Assembly (NCBI GenBank): GCA_001247695.2
Contig: LGRX02027141.1
Coordinates: forward strand, 41,228 to 105,227
Length of the DNA: 64,000 nucleotides
Direction: 5' to 3'
DNA from: Cymbomonas tetramitiformis
Taxonomy: Eukaryota > Chlorophyta > Pyramimonadophyceae > Pyramimonadales > Pyramimonadaceae
Part shown: in pieces, positions 1 to 11,588 of the stretch
How the letters are laid out: each line of letters begins with the position of its first letter
How positions within the stretch are numbered: position 1 is the stretch's first letter
Notes under the pieces: generated by a model
Told to the model about the DNA's origin: nothing
Seen by the model: only the letters and a program-made list of their open reading frames with translations
The model's database searches: none
Position numbers and translations under genes: made by a program

Positions 1-769
1 GCATCTCGCATACCGTGACAATCCTGCGAATTTTGACATCATATGTATACGATCCGTATACTGTGCGCACACCTTGTCGCTTATAGTATTAAGACGATTT
101 CTCTGCGAATGCTGTCAGCTGCGAATATGTTCGCGATGATAAATCCTCGCGCAATCCGTATGCTGTCGATATTCGAGCGTATGTTATTATTCGGTTTGCA
201 GATATTCAGTATAACTGCGAGCGCTGTCGCTTGTATGCGCGAACCTGCAACCTGCGAACAATATAATATATACGATATCTAACGCTGCACTCACTTGAGT
301 TCTCGTTCTCGTGTCTTGACGAGTTTAGAATACCATATATTAGGGCTGGATAAGCGAGCCCTCAGTATATCATATAAAATAATAGTAAACGTTGTGTTAT
401 AGGACGGTAACACACGCGTAAGATAATAGCGGGGATGAGTGCAGACTTCTGTGAGAAGATGCTGCCTCTAGCACAACGCTAGCTCATCTAAATACCAAAT
501 GTCTCCCATCGCATAGATGGTACCGCCATTGGGTTGTGAACCCGAGACATTGGTTGAACGACCAGTATCGTCAGAACGAATAATACGTTCGCCCCATAAT
601 ACTGCGCATGCTTGTTCCGCACATGCTTGAAGCGAAGATGATTTCTTGTTTGTTACTTCAAGATGTATCTTGCTTTGCCATCTTCGAGTTCGACATACGA
701 ACTCTCGATGATAGGTGTCATTCAAGTCTTTCCTTGAATACTGACAGATGATGTGACTTATCATCTGAC
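1..769. other. AT-rich stretch without recognisable genes
   Basis: Only short open frames occur here, none with a recognisable motif. The DNA is AT-rich with scattered short repeats such as GTATAC and GACGAG. I see no RNA gene or convincing promoter. A short minus-strand frame at 468-764 gives no recognisable protein. Confidence 0.5.
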
Positions 770-910
770 GACATGTACAGTCATAGTCGACCGTACTGAC
801 GACTGTCTGTCATTATAATATATGACATGACTCGACATGACATGACATGGTATGACATGTCTGACAGGTATGACACGTATGACATGTATGACACATATGT
901 CATCGGTCAT
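770..910. repeat. TGACATG-type simple tandem repeat
   Basis: Units of 7 to 10 bases built around TGACATG / TATGACATG follow one another imperfectly. This is low-complexity satellite DNA with no coding potential. Confidence 0.7.
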
Positions 911-1092
911 GGCCCTGACATAGTCGAGTGTCGAGCGTTTTCACGAAGCCAGTTGTTGTCTTCTCTATCTGGTATCTCTTGAAAACATAAGCCTTTATCT
1001 ATATATACAGTAAGCACTTGTAGAGTTCGTAAATTTTGCAGAACTGTCCGTTCGATATAGGTATATCGCGCTAAAAAAAGGCTTTAGATACT

Positions 1093-1284
1093 ATGGGGCG
1101 TACAAAGAAGAAACTGTCGGCATCGACAGCTTCAAAAAGCGGTCCTCGAGGTGAGGGTGGAAATGTTTCGATTAAGCTTACCCGAAAGATGTACTTCGCT
1201 TATTGTGCAAGAGCTCGCCTATTACTGAGATGTAATAGGTTTTCATTAATAATAGGAATAATAAATACCTCGCGTTGCCAGTAA
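1093..1284 (+). pseudogene. N-terminal fragment of a chromodomain-hAT type protein
   Basis: The frame opens with MGRTKKKLSAS and continues to a KSGPRGEGG stretch. The same opening, a basic MGR-x-KKK followed by a Gly/Pro/Arg patch, starts the chromodomain-hAT gene at 31502, and a shorter version starts the frame at 5270. After about 30 residues the resemblance stops, and no chromodomain core is present here. I read it as a broken 5' exon of that transposon family. The call rests on the shared start only, so it could also be a short unrelated frame. Confidence 0.4.
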
Positions 1285-1374
1285 TTATGCCATCTGGCTC
1301 AACTAATACGTATACCCGAATGGGTCGATTTGGACCTCGAATGTGCAACATTTAATGCCGCATTATCCACATAC

Positions 1375-1550
1375 TCAATTTTGGCAATACAGTAACCAGT
1401 TAAACCACCAGTTAACTAGTGCAAAAAAAAAAAGCAATTAACCCTTTGTAGCTAGTTAATCAATTTCTTGTTTACTTACTAGCTAACCCCAACCAGTTAA
1501 TCAATTTGCACTAATCACTTCCAACCAGTTGGACCTCAGGTCAACCGGCT
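1375..1550. repeat. CAGTTAA / TAGCTAGTTAATCAATT repeat cluster
   Basis: Several copies of CAGTTAA and of TAGCTAGTTAATCAATT-like words occur with an A11 run. A clearly related cluster lies at 30958-31190, just upstream of the chromodomain-hAT gene. It may be the subterminal region of that transposon family. I found no matching opposite end here. Confidence 0.45.
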
Positions 1551-4290
1551 ACGCCCCTTACATTGAGTATACACATATGCGAAACGATTTCTTTAACAAA
1601 ATTGTCATCAAACACTCAAATATCACCGGTTGTCCAAACCGAAAAGAAGGAATTTTCTCTGCTCCACTGCAAACGCCTCGTCCATGACGTGTTTAACCTG
1701 CGACGTTGCGCATAGTAGGGAATTATTTTAAACCCCGGGGACGCATCCACAAGTAGGCATGCCACCCATCTCTTACATACTTCAAGATGGGCGTAAATGG
1801 ACCAGTAACGCGAAAGTTGTGCCCCTTTTAGCGAGCTCTACCCACAAGCCTGCGAATAACAACTATACAGTATGAAAGATCGCCTTTTAAGTGTTAACGG
1901 TTGTCCATTGTAAATTCTTGCAAACCAAGTATTTTCCAAAAGACGCCGTTATTCTATACTATAATTATACAACATATAAAATTACAATTTGAAATCAGGT
2001 TTAATCCAAACCAATAATCCTGAACCCGGAGCTGTTATAACTTTACTTTCCATACAAACTCCAATAATTCCATTTAAAAGGAGGTAAATCCAAAATACTT
2101 CAATTTTATATGCCAAAATAAGTTATAATTGTGCTAAATTAGTATAATTAGCAAAAAGAATTTCAACGGGAAACAATGTATTTGTAACATGTAATTGTAT
2201 TTCCTATAGAAAATATTCCATTAAAGTTATTAATAGTATGCCATGTTTTTGCAGAAGAAAACGTGTTAAGTACAACTCTTAATTTTGAAGTAGTTTTGTA
2301 ATTTATTAAACTAGTGGGTGCACTTACATCAATTCTCCTTGAATCACCCGCCGAATTCTCCTCCGAATTTAAAAAAAATGTTTGTGAAGAAATCATATTA
2401 TTCATTATCTATACTAATAAAAGATTGATTTTTTTATATTTGATTCGGTACAGTGCGGGCCCGATTTTAAGCAACAGTCGTTTTCGATCCAGCCTCCAGC
2501 CCTCGATTGCTTATATCGAAAATCGCGAAATTTCCAGCCTCCCAGTGATTTCGGTTTTTTTCGTTTGCTACGTTGATCTAACGACCCGAAATTAATTCGC
2601 GGGACCCAGGGGCACCCAGCCGATTGAATTGCTTAAAACTGGCCAATCGCGCACTAAGAAATGTGTCACCAGCTCCCATCGAGGCAGCTGCGATTGCTTA
2701 GCCCATTGCTTAGGAGGAGAAAAGAGTGTCAAAAGTCGCGGTGTCCGGTAGACGAAAGGCTCGTTTTGTTGCTGTCCCTCCCCCTGTTTTGAAAATGTGT
2801 ATGTATACGCGCGCTTGAAGAAGTAGGCGGGCAATAGCCCACCTGCTAATATCTTGCCCATATGCCATATCATAAGTGGCCACCTGCTAATATCCTACCC
2901 ACTTGCCAATCATAGCTTCAGACCGGCTGCATTTCGGTCGCAAAAGCTATGAAATATCGGTCAATACTCATTCGCATGATATGACATGCATAGATAGCGC
3001 CGCAGGCTTTCTACAGTTGCTGAGTGATAGCGCGATCATCGATAGGCAAACGAAATACTGTATATGATGTAAATTCGTGCATAAATAATGGTTAGGAATA
3101 CAAGCGGAATCATACACCGCTCGGGAAGATACCAATGGCTTAGCCACTGTTAAGAACGCTGGAGTGCTGAATTGCAACAAAATCAGGAATTCTTCGCAAA
3201 GTCGGAGCAAATTTTCAGATTCCCCGCCATAAACTTGCCTCATACCGCATAGTCGCAAGGACAATTGAGGTCGCCCACGCCCGCAGCCACGAAACTGCAA
3301 TCTCAAAGCTGCATCACGCGAGATAGCCATAAGCACGAAAGAAGAACGTCGCAAACCCATTCAATCGCCAAGCCCATAGAGGCGAAGACTACATCGAACA
3401 CATTTAAAAACCAGGCACAGATTTCAAAAAGAATTAGCGGCGCATAGCTGCCAGCGAGTAAGACAAACTCGAAGTCGTGCAGGCGTTCAGGCGCAAATAC
3501 GAAGCCAGTGCCATATAGAGGTAGAATTCCAAACAATCTCAAACCAGGATCCAAGTAAAAATAAGAATTCTCGATACAATTTGTACGGTAAATCCACGAG
3601 TCGCAGGCGCAAAACGCACGCAAAATTGCTAACGCAACGACATCAAAGTTTCAAAGTAGGCAGGGTTTGCCTCACTGGCGTTCGCTAAGTCGAAAATTAA
3701 TCATTATTGCCAAACAGCACGTCGAGCTGAAATTCGTCCGCATTCGCAAAAGTAACATGGGAGTTGGAAGTCGCTTCCTCTGCCTCGCGACATACACGAC
3801 GAACTACCAGGTTCCATTACTTTATTTGTGGCACACTGTGCCACAGTAGGAGGCCTCGCTCAGTAGCTCAAAATTCCAAAACTCCAGATCAACGCGCCAA
3901 AGAAGACCTCGTATCAATTGACAATTCCGCTAAGGCAACTCGCGCCGGCTCAAGCACCATGGCGACACACGAGCTCGAAAGCACTGCACCCTGACAGGAC
4001 GCTAGAGCACTGCGGGTGGGCGCTTTTAGGCCCTAAAAGCGCCCGATTTCCAGAATTCAGTATGAACTACAATTACACAACGCGTTGAAGAAGAAATTCG
4101 CTGTCGTAAGCAAATAAAAGATAATTTATGTGGTCGTCACAAGCCGGTGAGCCGATAAAAGCCGTAACTGAAGTCGCGTTAGGGGAGGCCCCGGGTGAGC
4201 GTAACACACACTGCAGATTTCAAATAACATTGAAGCCGAAGTCACGGTGTAAAATCGCTGGAAAGGTCATAAGTCGAAAGTAAAATTTTT
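1551..4290. other. long stretch without recognisable genes
   Basis: Open frames are short (up to 130 codons) and overlap on both strands. The hydrophobic minus-strand frame at 3303-3623 and the frame at 2968-3360 show no family I recognise, and their codon patterns look like chance. Base composition is mixed, with AT-rich parts at 1900-2450 and a more GC-rich part around 2600-2800. I see no RNA gene. Confidence 0.45.
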
Positions 4291-4293
4291 TGT

Positions 4294-4323
4294 GGAAGCG
4301 GTGGTGGTGGTGGTGGTGGTGGT
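4294..4323. repeat. (GGT)n microsatellite
   Basis: About nine GGT triplets in a row inside AT-rich non-coding DNA. Confidence 0.85.
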
Positions 4324-4793
4324 GCGTAGCACACTGATACCATTTTGTAGGAGGCAGTACCAAACCTTCTACTTGATAGTGACTGTGAAACTACTGGTGG
4401 ATCATATTATATAGTGCAGGGTTCTATATTATGCACTATATGAGACTAATCAAGCTATGTCGATTCTTAGGATCTATGTCCAGACTCAATGCATATACTT
4501 GCATATAAGAATTAGGTTATATCTTTTGCCATATCGGCTGTATTTACTCTTGGGAACTCAATTGTTTCTTTGGCCTTGGCCATTACTTATTCACTCAACT
4601 CCCTGAGTTAATCCTAGTCAGCATGGCCAAGTCCCATTAACCTATCAGATGCTTCTACTACAGTATCATGCAGTATGAGGTGTCAGTGCTTCACTATGAC
4701 ACCTTCTTACACCGTACACTAGTACTATGTACTCCCACTAAGGGGGGTCTCTTCCTCAACAGGGGTCTCGGGCGCTAATATCGTAAGGCGCGT

Positions 4794-5054
4794 ATGGCAC
4801 TGCTAGCATGTATGACACTGCTGAGTCATCCGCGCATGACACAATATGTTGTCCTAGCACAAGGGCATTCCTACGTCATCTCTCCAGATTTGATCTCCGA
4901 GCTTAGAGAGCTAAAGTTTTTTTTCGACGATGAGATTCTCGACCGAGAGGAGTTTGATTCTCAGAAACGTCGTTGCTTGGACAAGACTGTCCGCGTGCCA
5001 GTTTCCATTGACACCGAGATTCTGGAGGACACTGATTTCGTCGCGAGCCTATAA
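4794..5054 (+). pseudogene. short ORF with a SHOCT-like ELK-x-FDDEI motif
   Basis: The 86-codon frame contains LRELKFFFDDEILDREEF followed by a basic DSQKRRCLD stretch. This looks like the short amphipathic segment of SHOCT-like domains (pattern LxxLKxxFDDGxIxxEEF). A similar word, LKELKQDFDDDI, sits in the 727-bp hAT insertion at 8806-9532. Both are next to hAT-related sequence, which suggests a small transposon-encoded module. The start is uncertain and no neighbouring exon could be joined. The relation to SHOCT is an inference from the pattern. Confidence 0.35.
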
Positions 5055-5269
5055 ATCGTGACTTGATTCGAAACGTGATTACTATGCACGATTTTCCCGC
5101 GCCACCCGACCGATCTCGCCCGACGGACTGACGCAGTTCCAGTTCTAGCCATCTATTCGTTGCGTCAGGTCTGTTCGACAGCCCACAATTTTCACTCCCC
5201 CGCAAAGCCGTTTTTCAGCTTCCGGCAACACTACTGGTTCGTTCTTTCAGCAGACATCATACCGACAAT

Positions 5270-5419
5270 ATGGGCCGACGGAAGAAAGAGCTCTCATCGA
5301 AGCAACAAACACTTGCCGTCCAACAGTTTCCGGTGTTGAAGAAACCCCTAGATCAAGATCGGATGATAAATATTCCGGAGATGAGAAATACTCCGGAGTC
5401 ACGCGTCACGCGAATGTGA
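5270..5419 (+). pseudogene. MGRRKKEL frame, chromodomain-hAT 5' fragment
   Basis: An ATG at 5270 starts a 49-codon frame beginning MGRRKKELSSKQQ, matching the basic start of the frames at 1093 and 31502. It runs into tandem GGAGATGAGAAATA repeats and stops. With the hAT C-terminal exon at 6110-6420 it may be what remains of one hAT copy whose centre was lost or replaced by repeats. Confidence 0.4.
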
Positions 5420-5810
5420 TAGTGGAGATGAGAAATATTCCGGAGATGAGAAGCCTCCCACGTGCTTGCGTGCGGCCTATCGCGGGAAATGAATGCAATG
5501 TGAATTGAACTTAAAACGTTCACCGCATATTGAGTGTAAATCACCCCTCGGATTTTAATTGATTGATTGATTGATTATAATCGAAAATTCGAAATATGGG
5601 TACTAATCACAACAGTAATCATGATTTTTTATTTGATTAGGCCTTATTTCCTACTAAAAATCAAGTCATGATTTGGACCAACCCCGTACTAATCAAGTCA
5701 TGAGTTGGACGATCGCGGTACTAGTCAAGTCATGATTCGGACCTTCGCCGTACTAATCAAATTATGATTTAAGCATTTTAAAACTAATCAAGTCTAATCA
5801 AAGTATTCAT
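5360..5810. repeat. several short tandem repeats
   Basis: Three kinds follow each other: GGAGATGAGAAATATTCC units (about 5365-5460), ATTG units (5557-5577), and three to four imperfect units of about 43 bp around CGTACTAATCAAGTCATGATTTGGAC (5650-5800). No coding potential. A run of about 18 T then 6 G lies at about 5941-5965. Confidence 0.65.
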
Positions 5811-6109
5811 GAAGAGCCCTGGAGCACACCTGTCAAGCACGACGGAAATTTCGTAAAGATAACTTCGTGCGAAGGTCAAGAGGCACGAGAGCTTTTGTTG
5901 AAGGACATTGTGAGACGGTGTGACTAGTCCCCACTACTGTTTTTTTTTTTTTTTTTTTGGGGGGTGCCGTTGGAGTACATAGCTATGACTTGCCGTGGGT
6001 TGAGAGCATTTGTCGCAAGACATCGTTTGTGTGACTTCCGTATTATGATCCCCACTGCACTTTTATTTTTATTTTACCAACATCGGAGTTCGTTGTGATT
6101 TGCTTGCAG

Positions 6110-6420
6110 CTTTCACACGGAATTGAGTGATTGCAAGTTGGAGGACTTCGCGGTGGCTTCATTTCTTGACCCTCGCTACAAGGCCCTAGACTTTCGGGGC
6201 CTTGAGCAATGGCAAGGGGGCAATTTGAAAGCGACCGTAGTAATGGAGTGGGCACGTAAGGCATACGATGCTGACTGGAAGCCAAAGGAAGTAGCAAGAT
6301 CTAGTGCACCTTTGGTAGTTCCAAAGACATAAGTGTCCAACCTAGTCTCGTTCTTAGATGACGAGGATGAGGAGCTGACTGAAGCAGCACAGCAAGCGAC
6401 GGCTGAGAGTCTGACGGTGG
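6110..6420 (+). pseudogene. hAT transposase C-terminal exon fragment
   Basis: A 3' splice-site-like TTGCTTGCAG precedes a frame containing FLDPRYKALDF, the conserved hAT motif before the C-terminal dimerisation region. The gene at 31502 has the equivalent TVLDPRLRA. The frame stops at TAA 6330-6332, but the same frame continues with an acidic FLDDEDEEL stretch typical of the linker before the hAT dimerisation domain. One nonsense change therefore seems likely. Sequence of the minus-strand LTR element begins soon after 6420 and removes the rest. Confidence 0.7.
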
Positions 6421-6499
6421 GGCATCCCAGTACTGCGGTGGAGGGGGCGGGTGTACCGGGATATAAAGCCCGATCGGTGCATTGTGAAGCCCTTGCCGA

Positions 6500-7084
6500 G
6501 CACGGTGCCTGCCGTGCCGGCGCCGCAGAAGTGAATGCAGGCTCGCTGGTGGTTGCCTCAGCAGCACCACCAATCTCCAGGCCGGTGTGGTCCGGTGCAC
6601 ATGCCTCGCCAAGAGTGGCAGCTGAGAGTGGCGCCGCGGTGGCGCAAACACAGAGGAATGCACACACCATCACCGCAATTGCCGAGGATCGGCCAAACCC
6701 CCAAGGCGGTGCACCGCATCCCCGACGAGATGCTGGAGGCTGCGGGACCGCATCCTCACCGTCAATAGGGTCATACCCAGCTGCAGACCCGTCCGCGTCG
6801 CCGTCGCAAGAGTCGGTCTCCGACTCGGCGTGCATGTACCGCATCGCCAAGCCCTTGCCCTCAGCCGTGATCGAGAGTCCCCCCATCCGCGCGATCCGGT
6901 CCGCAAAGCAGAGGTCGGGCTCGTGCGCGTGTATGGGGTCCACCGGCATCATGTCACCGACGTCGGTCACCTCCGACTCATCCGGGTAAACATGCGTGAT
7001 TGCCGCCGGCGGTGGAGCCGGCGGTGAGTCCTCCCGGACATGCGTGCAAGCGGCAGCCGAGATCCCGCTCTCGACACCACCCAC
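6500..7084 (-). pseudogene. gag C-terminal region with a membrane segment (copy 2)
   Basis: This reads closely parallel to residues of the family 1 gag at 10690-11270: the THVREDSPPAPPPAAITHVYPDESE stretch, then acidic serine-rich sequence, then a hydrophobic segment around SSAIAVMVCAFLCVCATAAPL. The frame remains open past the end of homology, so the last ~100 codons are not real gag. The N-terminal gag and zinc knuckle are absent. Predicted role: remnant of a structural protein of a non-autonomous retrotransposon. Confidence 0.65.
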
Positions 7085-7099
7085 CGTACGTGCGTGCCT

Positions 7100-7310
7100 C
7101 AGATATACGGGGGAGCCTCAGATATCAGGCTCCGACGTGTCCCGACTCCGTCGGAGCCGCGGGCTCGCAGCCTCCGTCTCCGGGGGAGCCTCAAAATTCA
7201 GGCTCCGATCTGCCCCGTATCCAACGGAGCCGCGTAGCCGTGGCCTCCGTCTCTGATGGAACCAGCGAATACCAGGCTCCGACGGAGACGGTCTGGCTCC
7301 GTTGTTGACA
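7100..7310. repeat. GGCTCCGACGGAG-type repeats inside copy 2
   Basis: Several imperfect copies of GAGCCTCA-x-AT-x-CAGGCTCCGA and CCGTCTC-x-GG units occur where copy 1 has gag N-terminal sequence. They seem to replace the deleted part of the element. Confidence 0.55.
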
Positions 7311-7613
7311 CTGATTCACTGGAAAGCTGCGGCGCACAAAAGCCTCCAAACGTGCATGTGGATTAAATAACGCGGCCAAGGAACGTGGTGTCGGATCCGA
7401 CCAAAATTCCAACGTCTACCAACGCGTAGCAAGGAAAAAATAAGCGGCCACGTGCACGAGCCCTCCGCAAATCCAATCAACCAGTCACGTAACTAGGCCA
7501 TACCGCTCCGCCGCGCCTCTAGAGGAGCCCCTCACTCCATCTCAATCGTCGTTGTTTAGCCAGACATGGCCAAACGTCGCAGTGTCTAAACAAAGAGTGC
7601 GTGGGGCCAAACC

Positions 7614-7794
7614 TGTTGGATATACCCCTAGGACCCGGGATGTATTCACTCAGTGATAGGTTTTCTCAGAATGTATTAAAGCTGATAAGTCAACCCGTTA
7701 TATGGGCATAAACAGTTAGGGTTCAGGTTCGGGTGACAGTCATACACACTACTATAGGAAGAGTCACAAAGTAAGCGGTGTGACTATTCCAGCA
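7614..7794 (-). repeat. 5' LTR of copy 2 (181 bp)
   Basis: On the minus strand it starts TGCTGGAATAG and ends ATATCCAACA, the same termini and length as the LTRs at 7963 and 11803. The sequence just inside it, at 7585-7613, is the reverse complement of the leader following the LTR at 7963. Confidence 0.85.
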
Positions 7795-7962
7795 CAGATC
7801 AGCAGATGCTGCATTCGCATTCCTCCTCCTCGAGGAGTGCCACGGTTCGGCCTTACCTCTTCTCCAGAAACGAAACGAAACGAGAGATGACATGACGAAA
7901 CCGACCGGGCAGGTATGACATGTACCTAGCGCGGGGGTTGAATAGGCGCTCCCTTAACGTCT

Positions 7963-8143
7963 TGCTGGAACAGTCACACCGCTTGCTTTGTGACTCTTCC
8001 TATAGTAGTGTGTATGACTGTCACCCGAACCCGAACCCTAACTGTTTATGCCCGTTATATCGGGTTAACTTATCAACTTTATTACATTCTGAGAAAACCT
8101 TCACTGAGTGAATATATCCCGAGTCCTAGGGGTATATCCAACA
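7963..8143 (+). repeat. 5' LTR of family 1, copy 1
   Basis: 181 bp, TG...CA ends. It contains the telomere-like words CCCGAACCCGAACCCTAAC and the probable polyadenylation region. It is followed by GGTTTGGCCCC at the place where family 2 has a copia-type primer site; here the match is poor. Confidence 0.9.
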
Positions 8144-8532
8144 GGTTTGGCCCCACGCACTCTTTATTTAGACACTGCGGATTTTAGCCATGTCTGGCTA
8201 AACAGCGACGCTTGAGATGGAGTGAGGGGTTCCGCTAGAGGCGCGGCGGAGCGGTATGGCCTAGCTGATGCCTGGTTGATTGGACTTACGGGAAGCTTGT
8301 GCACGAGGCGGACTCATTTTCCTCGCTTCGCGTTGGTTGACGTTGGAAATTTTGGTCGGATCCGACACCACTTTCCTTGGCCGCGTCACTCTGCATCCAC
8401 ATGCATGTGGGGAGATCTTTACGCCGCGGCTTTCCCTTGTTTTCCTCGACAACCGCATTACGACTTTTGGCCGCCGCTCCTTCCGCACCTCGTCCCATTT
8501 TCCCTCACTTCGTCTCTACAGTCTCTTTCACC

Positions 8533-11500
8533 ATGGTTGCGACTAGATTGACCTCAAGTATGGCGTCTCGCCGACGCTCTTTAGCTACGATTTTCGACTC
8601 CGCTGCTGCACGTAATTCCGTCACGCCGGCTACGCCGGCGCCTGCTGGTGTTCCAGCTGCGAACTCCGCCCAAGCCATATTCTTGGCGGGTGTTCGCTCG
8701 CTCACGCGTGAGCGCTTCGACGAGAGCGTGGCGAAGCACGTCATCCGGAAATGCTTTCCCGACAAGCATGACCGATTTACGGGTACGGAGTCGAACGCTC
8801 AGGTGTAAGGCTGCGGAATTACCGGTAATTTTGAAACGGGGTCGGGTAATACCGGGTAATTACCAAGTAATACAGTAATCACCCACCTGTAAGAAAACAG
8901 AGAAATCCAGGTCAGTCAGCTTTTCTCATCGAGTTGGGTACCCCCCCGCCAGCGTCAGCGTCATAAGAGAACGCTATGGATAGTGGACCGCGATCTCGTG
9001 AGCCAGCCAGCGAATTCCATAACCATCCACGTGGACACCTTCCCTAGCCAGCCCGTTCTCTTAAGGTGTTCATTTTCCGAGAAAATGGACCCTGAGAGCC
9101 GTGCGCAGCTTAAAGAATTAAAGCAAGATTTTGATGACGATATTATATATCTGAAACAGACTATCAGGAACTTAAACCTTTAAGACAAGTTTTGTGCAAA
9201 AAATCATGAAAACCCATCAAATATACCATATTTGTCAATTTCCCGGCAAAGTTTTCTTAGTTTAAGAAATGCCTCTCCAGCTAGGCAGCCAGCGGTCATT
9301 TTCCTTATTTCAGGCCATCTCATAAGTCGGAAAATCCAGCCAGCTTTTCTCATCGAGTTGGGTACCCGAAACGCTGGCTATTTCCTTAACGTCGAGTTTC
9401 CTTAAATGTGAGTGATTACTGTACCAGGTAATTTTACCAGGTAATCGCTAGGGGGATCGGGTAATACCAGGTAATTACATGATACTTAAAAAATTACCAG
9501 TAATTACCCAAAAAAATTACTCCGCAGCCTTACTCAGGTGCTCCTCTCCAAGCTGGTGCCTGCTATCCAGGAGGCATTCGAGGCCGAGGACTCGCTGTTT
9601 GCCCCTATGTTCGACTTGGAGGACCCCACGTTGGCCGTGCGGCCCGAGGCCAACAAGCTCCTCTTCTCAACTCTCGAGCTCATTGTGATTCCCGCCTCTC
9701 CAGCGGGTGACTGGCTCGAGGCGTCTGCGGCCTTGCACCCTCTGGACGGCAAGCGAGCCCTGCTGGAGCTCGCGCGGCGTCTGCTGGACTCCGGTGCACC
9801 CTTCCAGGGGACATCGGACCTCCTTGGCGTCCGCTTTAAGCCCCACACCGACCCGTCACGGACTTCAACGCGGCCTTACGGTCCGCCAAGAGGCGCAACA
9901 CTCTCGACGATGACGAGGTGAAGGAGCTGTTCCTCGCGGCGCTGGACCCGGGATTCTACGCGCCGGTGGTGTCACGACTCTTCACACACCAGCAGCGGGC
10001 GGCCGTGGACCTCCTCACCATCCAGCAATGGGTCCTCGAGTGCTACGCCCGACACGTGGCAGCCGGTACGCACACTGCCTCGTTCACCTTGTCCGCGGCA
10101 GCCGTGGCCACTGACGGCGACACCCCGCAGCTGTCCGACCTCACGGCCATCATCCTCGACGTGAAGCGGCAGCTGAAGGTCCTCACGGACAAGGTCAACG
10201 GGCGGGGTTTTACCCCGCGAGCGGACAAGAACAAGATCGGCAACGGGGGAGGCGGCTACGGTGTTCGTTTTGCGGCAGGTGACCTCCCGACGGGGGGAAA
10301 CTGGCCGTAGTCGCAGGTGAGGAAGCGCGTTGCTTTCCACAAGGGCAGCGGTGACTTCATCCCGTTCTGCCAGAATTCCACGTGCAAGAAAGACGAAGCC
10401 CGCCACTGGCACCGCGACTGCCCGAACGGCGGCAAGCACGGCGCTGGGGGAAGCTTCCACAGCTTCTCCCTAAGTGACATCGAGAACGACTTGCTGGCGG
10501 AGCAGTTTCAGACGGCCATGGACGAGCACGACGGCGAGCGGTTCGATGCGCTCTGCCTTCTAGCGGGAGGTAGGCCGGAGATGCTCGACGGCGTTTCGGC
10601 GTGTGCCTTCGGACTCGAGCCGGAGCGGGAGCACGGTGCGTTGCAGGACTTCCTACCCTACTACCAGCCTGCCACCCACATGGGGGGCTTCACAGTGGGT
10701 GGTGTGGCAGACGGGATCTCGGCTGCCGCTTGCACGCATGTCCGCGAGGACGCACCGCCGGCGCCACCGCCGGCGGCAATCACGCATGTTTACCCGGACG
10801 AGTCGGAGGCGTCCGACGCCGGTGACATGATGCCGGTGGACCCCATGCACGCGCACGAGCCCGACCTCTGCTTTGCGGACAAGATCGCGCGGATGGGGGG
10901 ACTCTCGATCACGGCTGAGGGCAAGGACTTCGCGATGCGGTACATGCACGCCGAGTCGGAGACCGACTCTTGCGACGGCGACGTAGACGACTCTGCAGCT
11001 GGGTGTGACTCTATTTACGGTGAGGATGCGGTCCCGCGCCCTACAGCATCTCGTCCGGGATGCGGTGCACCGCCTTGGGGGTTTGCCCGCTCTTCGGCGA
11101 TTGCGGTAATGCTTTGTGCGTTCTTTTGTGTATGCGCCACCGCGGCGCCACTCACAGCTGCCGCCCCTGGCGAGGCATGTGCACCGGACCACACCGGCCT
11201 GGAGGTCGGTGGTGCTGCTGAGACAAACGACAACGAGCCTGCATTCACTTTTGCGGCGCCGGCTGCTATCCCGCCGCATCGGCAGACGCGGTATCGGGAG
11301 CTGCGACAGGGGTTCCACACTCTCCGCAATGTCCCGCGGCCGCCATGGCTGTATAATCCCGACCCTGATTATGTTCCACAATCACCACCTTACCCGCCAC
11401 CGCCGTACTCGTCCGATGACGAGGAGAAGAGCTCTGGGGACCATGCGGCTGTGCACGACGATCGACAAGATTCAGATTCCTTTTCTGGCTCTACGAATGA

Positions 11501-11588
11501 TTCAAACACGGCATCGACAACTCCAATTCACGGCACCATGGCTGTGCTGCGGGCTGGCACAGCAGTGCCACCGCCAACTAGTGGCTAG
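8533..11588 (+). pseudogene. gag-like polyprotein with zinc knuckle and membrane segment
   Basis: ATG 8533 in a good context (TTCACCATGG) starts MVATRLTSSMASRRRS. After the hAT insert the frame resumes at 9533 and then reads WLEASAALHPLDGKRALLEL. This is homologous to WVDASARVSPRDGKRALLEI in the family 2 gag. The frame must shift by one base near 9850, and TAG at 10308-10310 interrupts it. A CX4C..H..C knuckle lies at about 10370-10425 (CQNSTC...HWHRDC). The C-terminal part is Pro/Asp-rich with a hydrophobic span at about 11085-11155 and a PPYPPPPYSSDDEE tail. Inferred role: nucleocapsid protein that packages element RNA. The extra hydrophobic part is not usual for copia gag. Confidence 0.75.
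8806..9532. mobile_element. 727-bp non-autonomous hAT-like element in gag
   Basis: It begins TAAGGCTGCGGA and ends TCCGCAGCCTTA, with further imperfect inverted similarity (GGTAATTACC words, AGTAATCAC against GTGATTACT). The 8-bp CTCAGGTG is duplicated on both sides (8798-8805 and 9533-9540), the size hAT transposases make. Removing the element and one copy restores the gag frame. It holds only a 66-codon frame with MDPESRAQLKELKQDFDDDI and an internal duplication of GCTTTTCTCATCGAGTTGGG (near 8917 and 9336). Confidence 0.9.

Larger units (their letters stand above)
6430..7794 (-). mobile_element. truncated gag-only LTR retrotransposon, family 1, copy 2
   Basis: On the minus strand this repeats parts of the element at 7963-11983. 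It has a 181-bp LTR at 7614-7794, the same leader next to it, a large internal deletion, and then the C-terminal gag region. Similarity stops near 6520, so the 3' end and second LTR are missing. It lies head to head with copy 1: the two 5' LTRs are only 168 bp apart. Its LTR differs from copy 1 at several positions, so it is the older insertion or a more diverged subfamily. I cannot find its target duplication because the left end is gone. Confidence 0.8.

Noticed and set aside
3265..3623. Overlapping frames on both strands, one hydrophobic
   Set aside because: No family resemblance, splice context or start context; probably chance.
8015..8045. Telomere repeat (CCCGAACCCGAACCCTAAC)
   Set aside because: Short, and present in every LTR of this family; it is part of the LTR.
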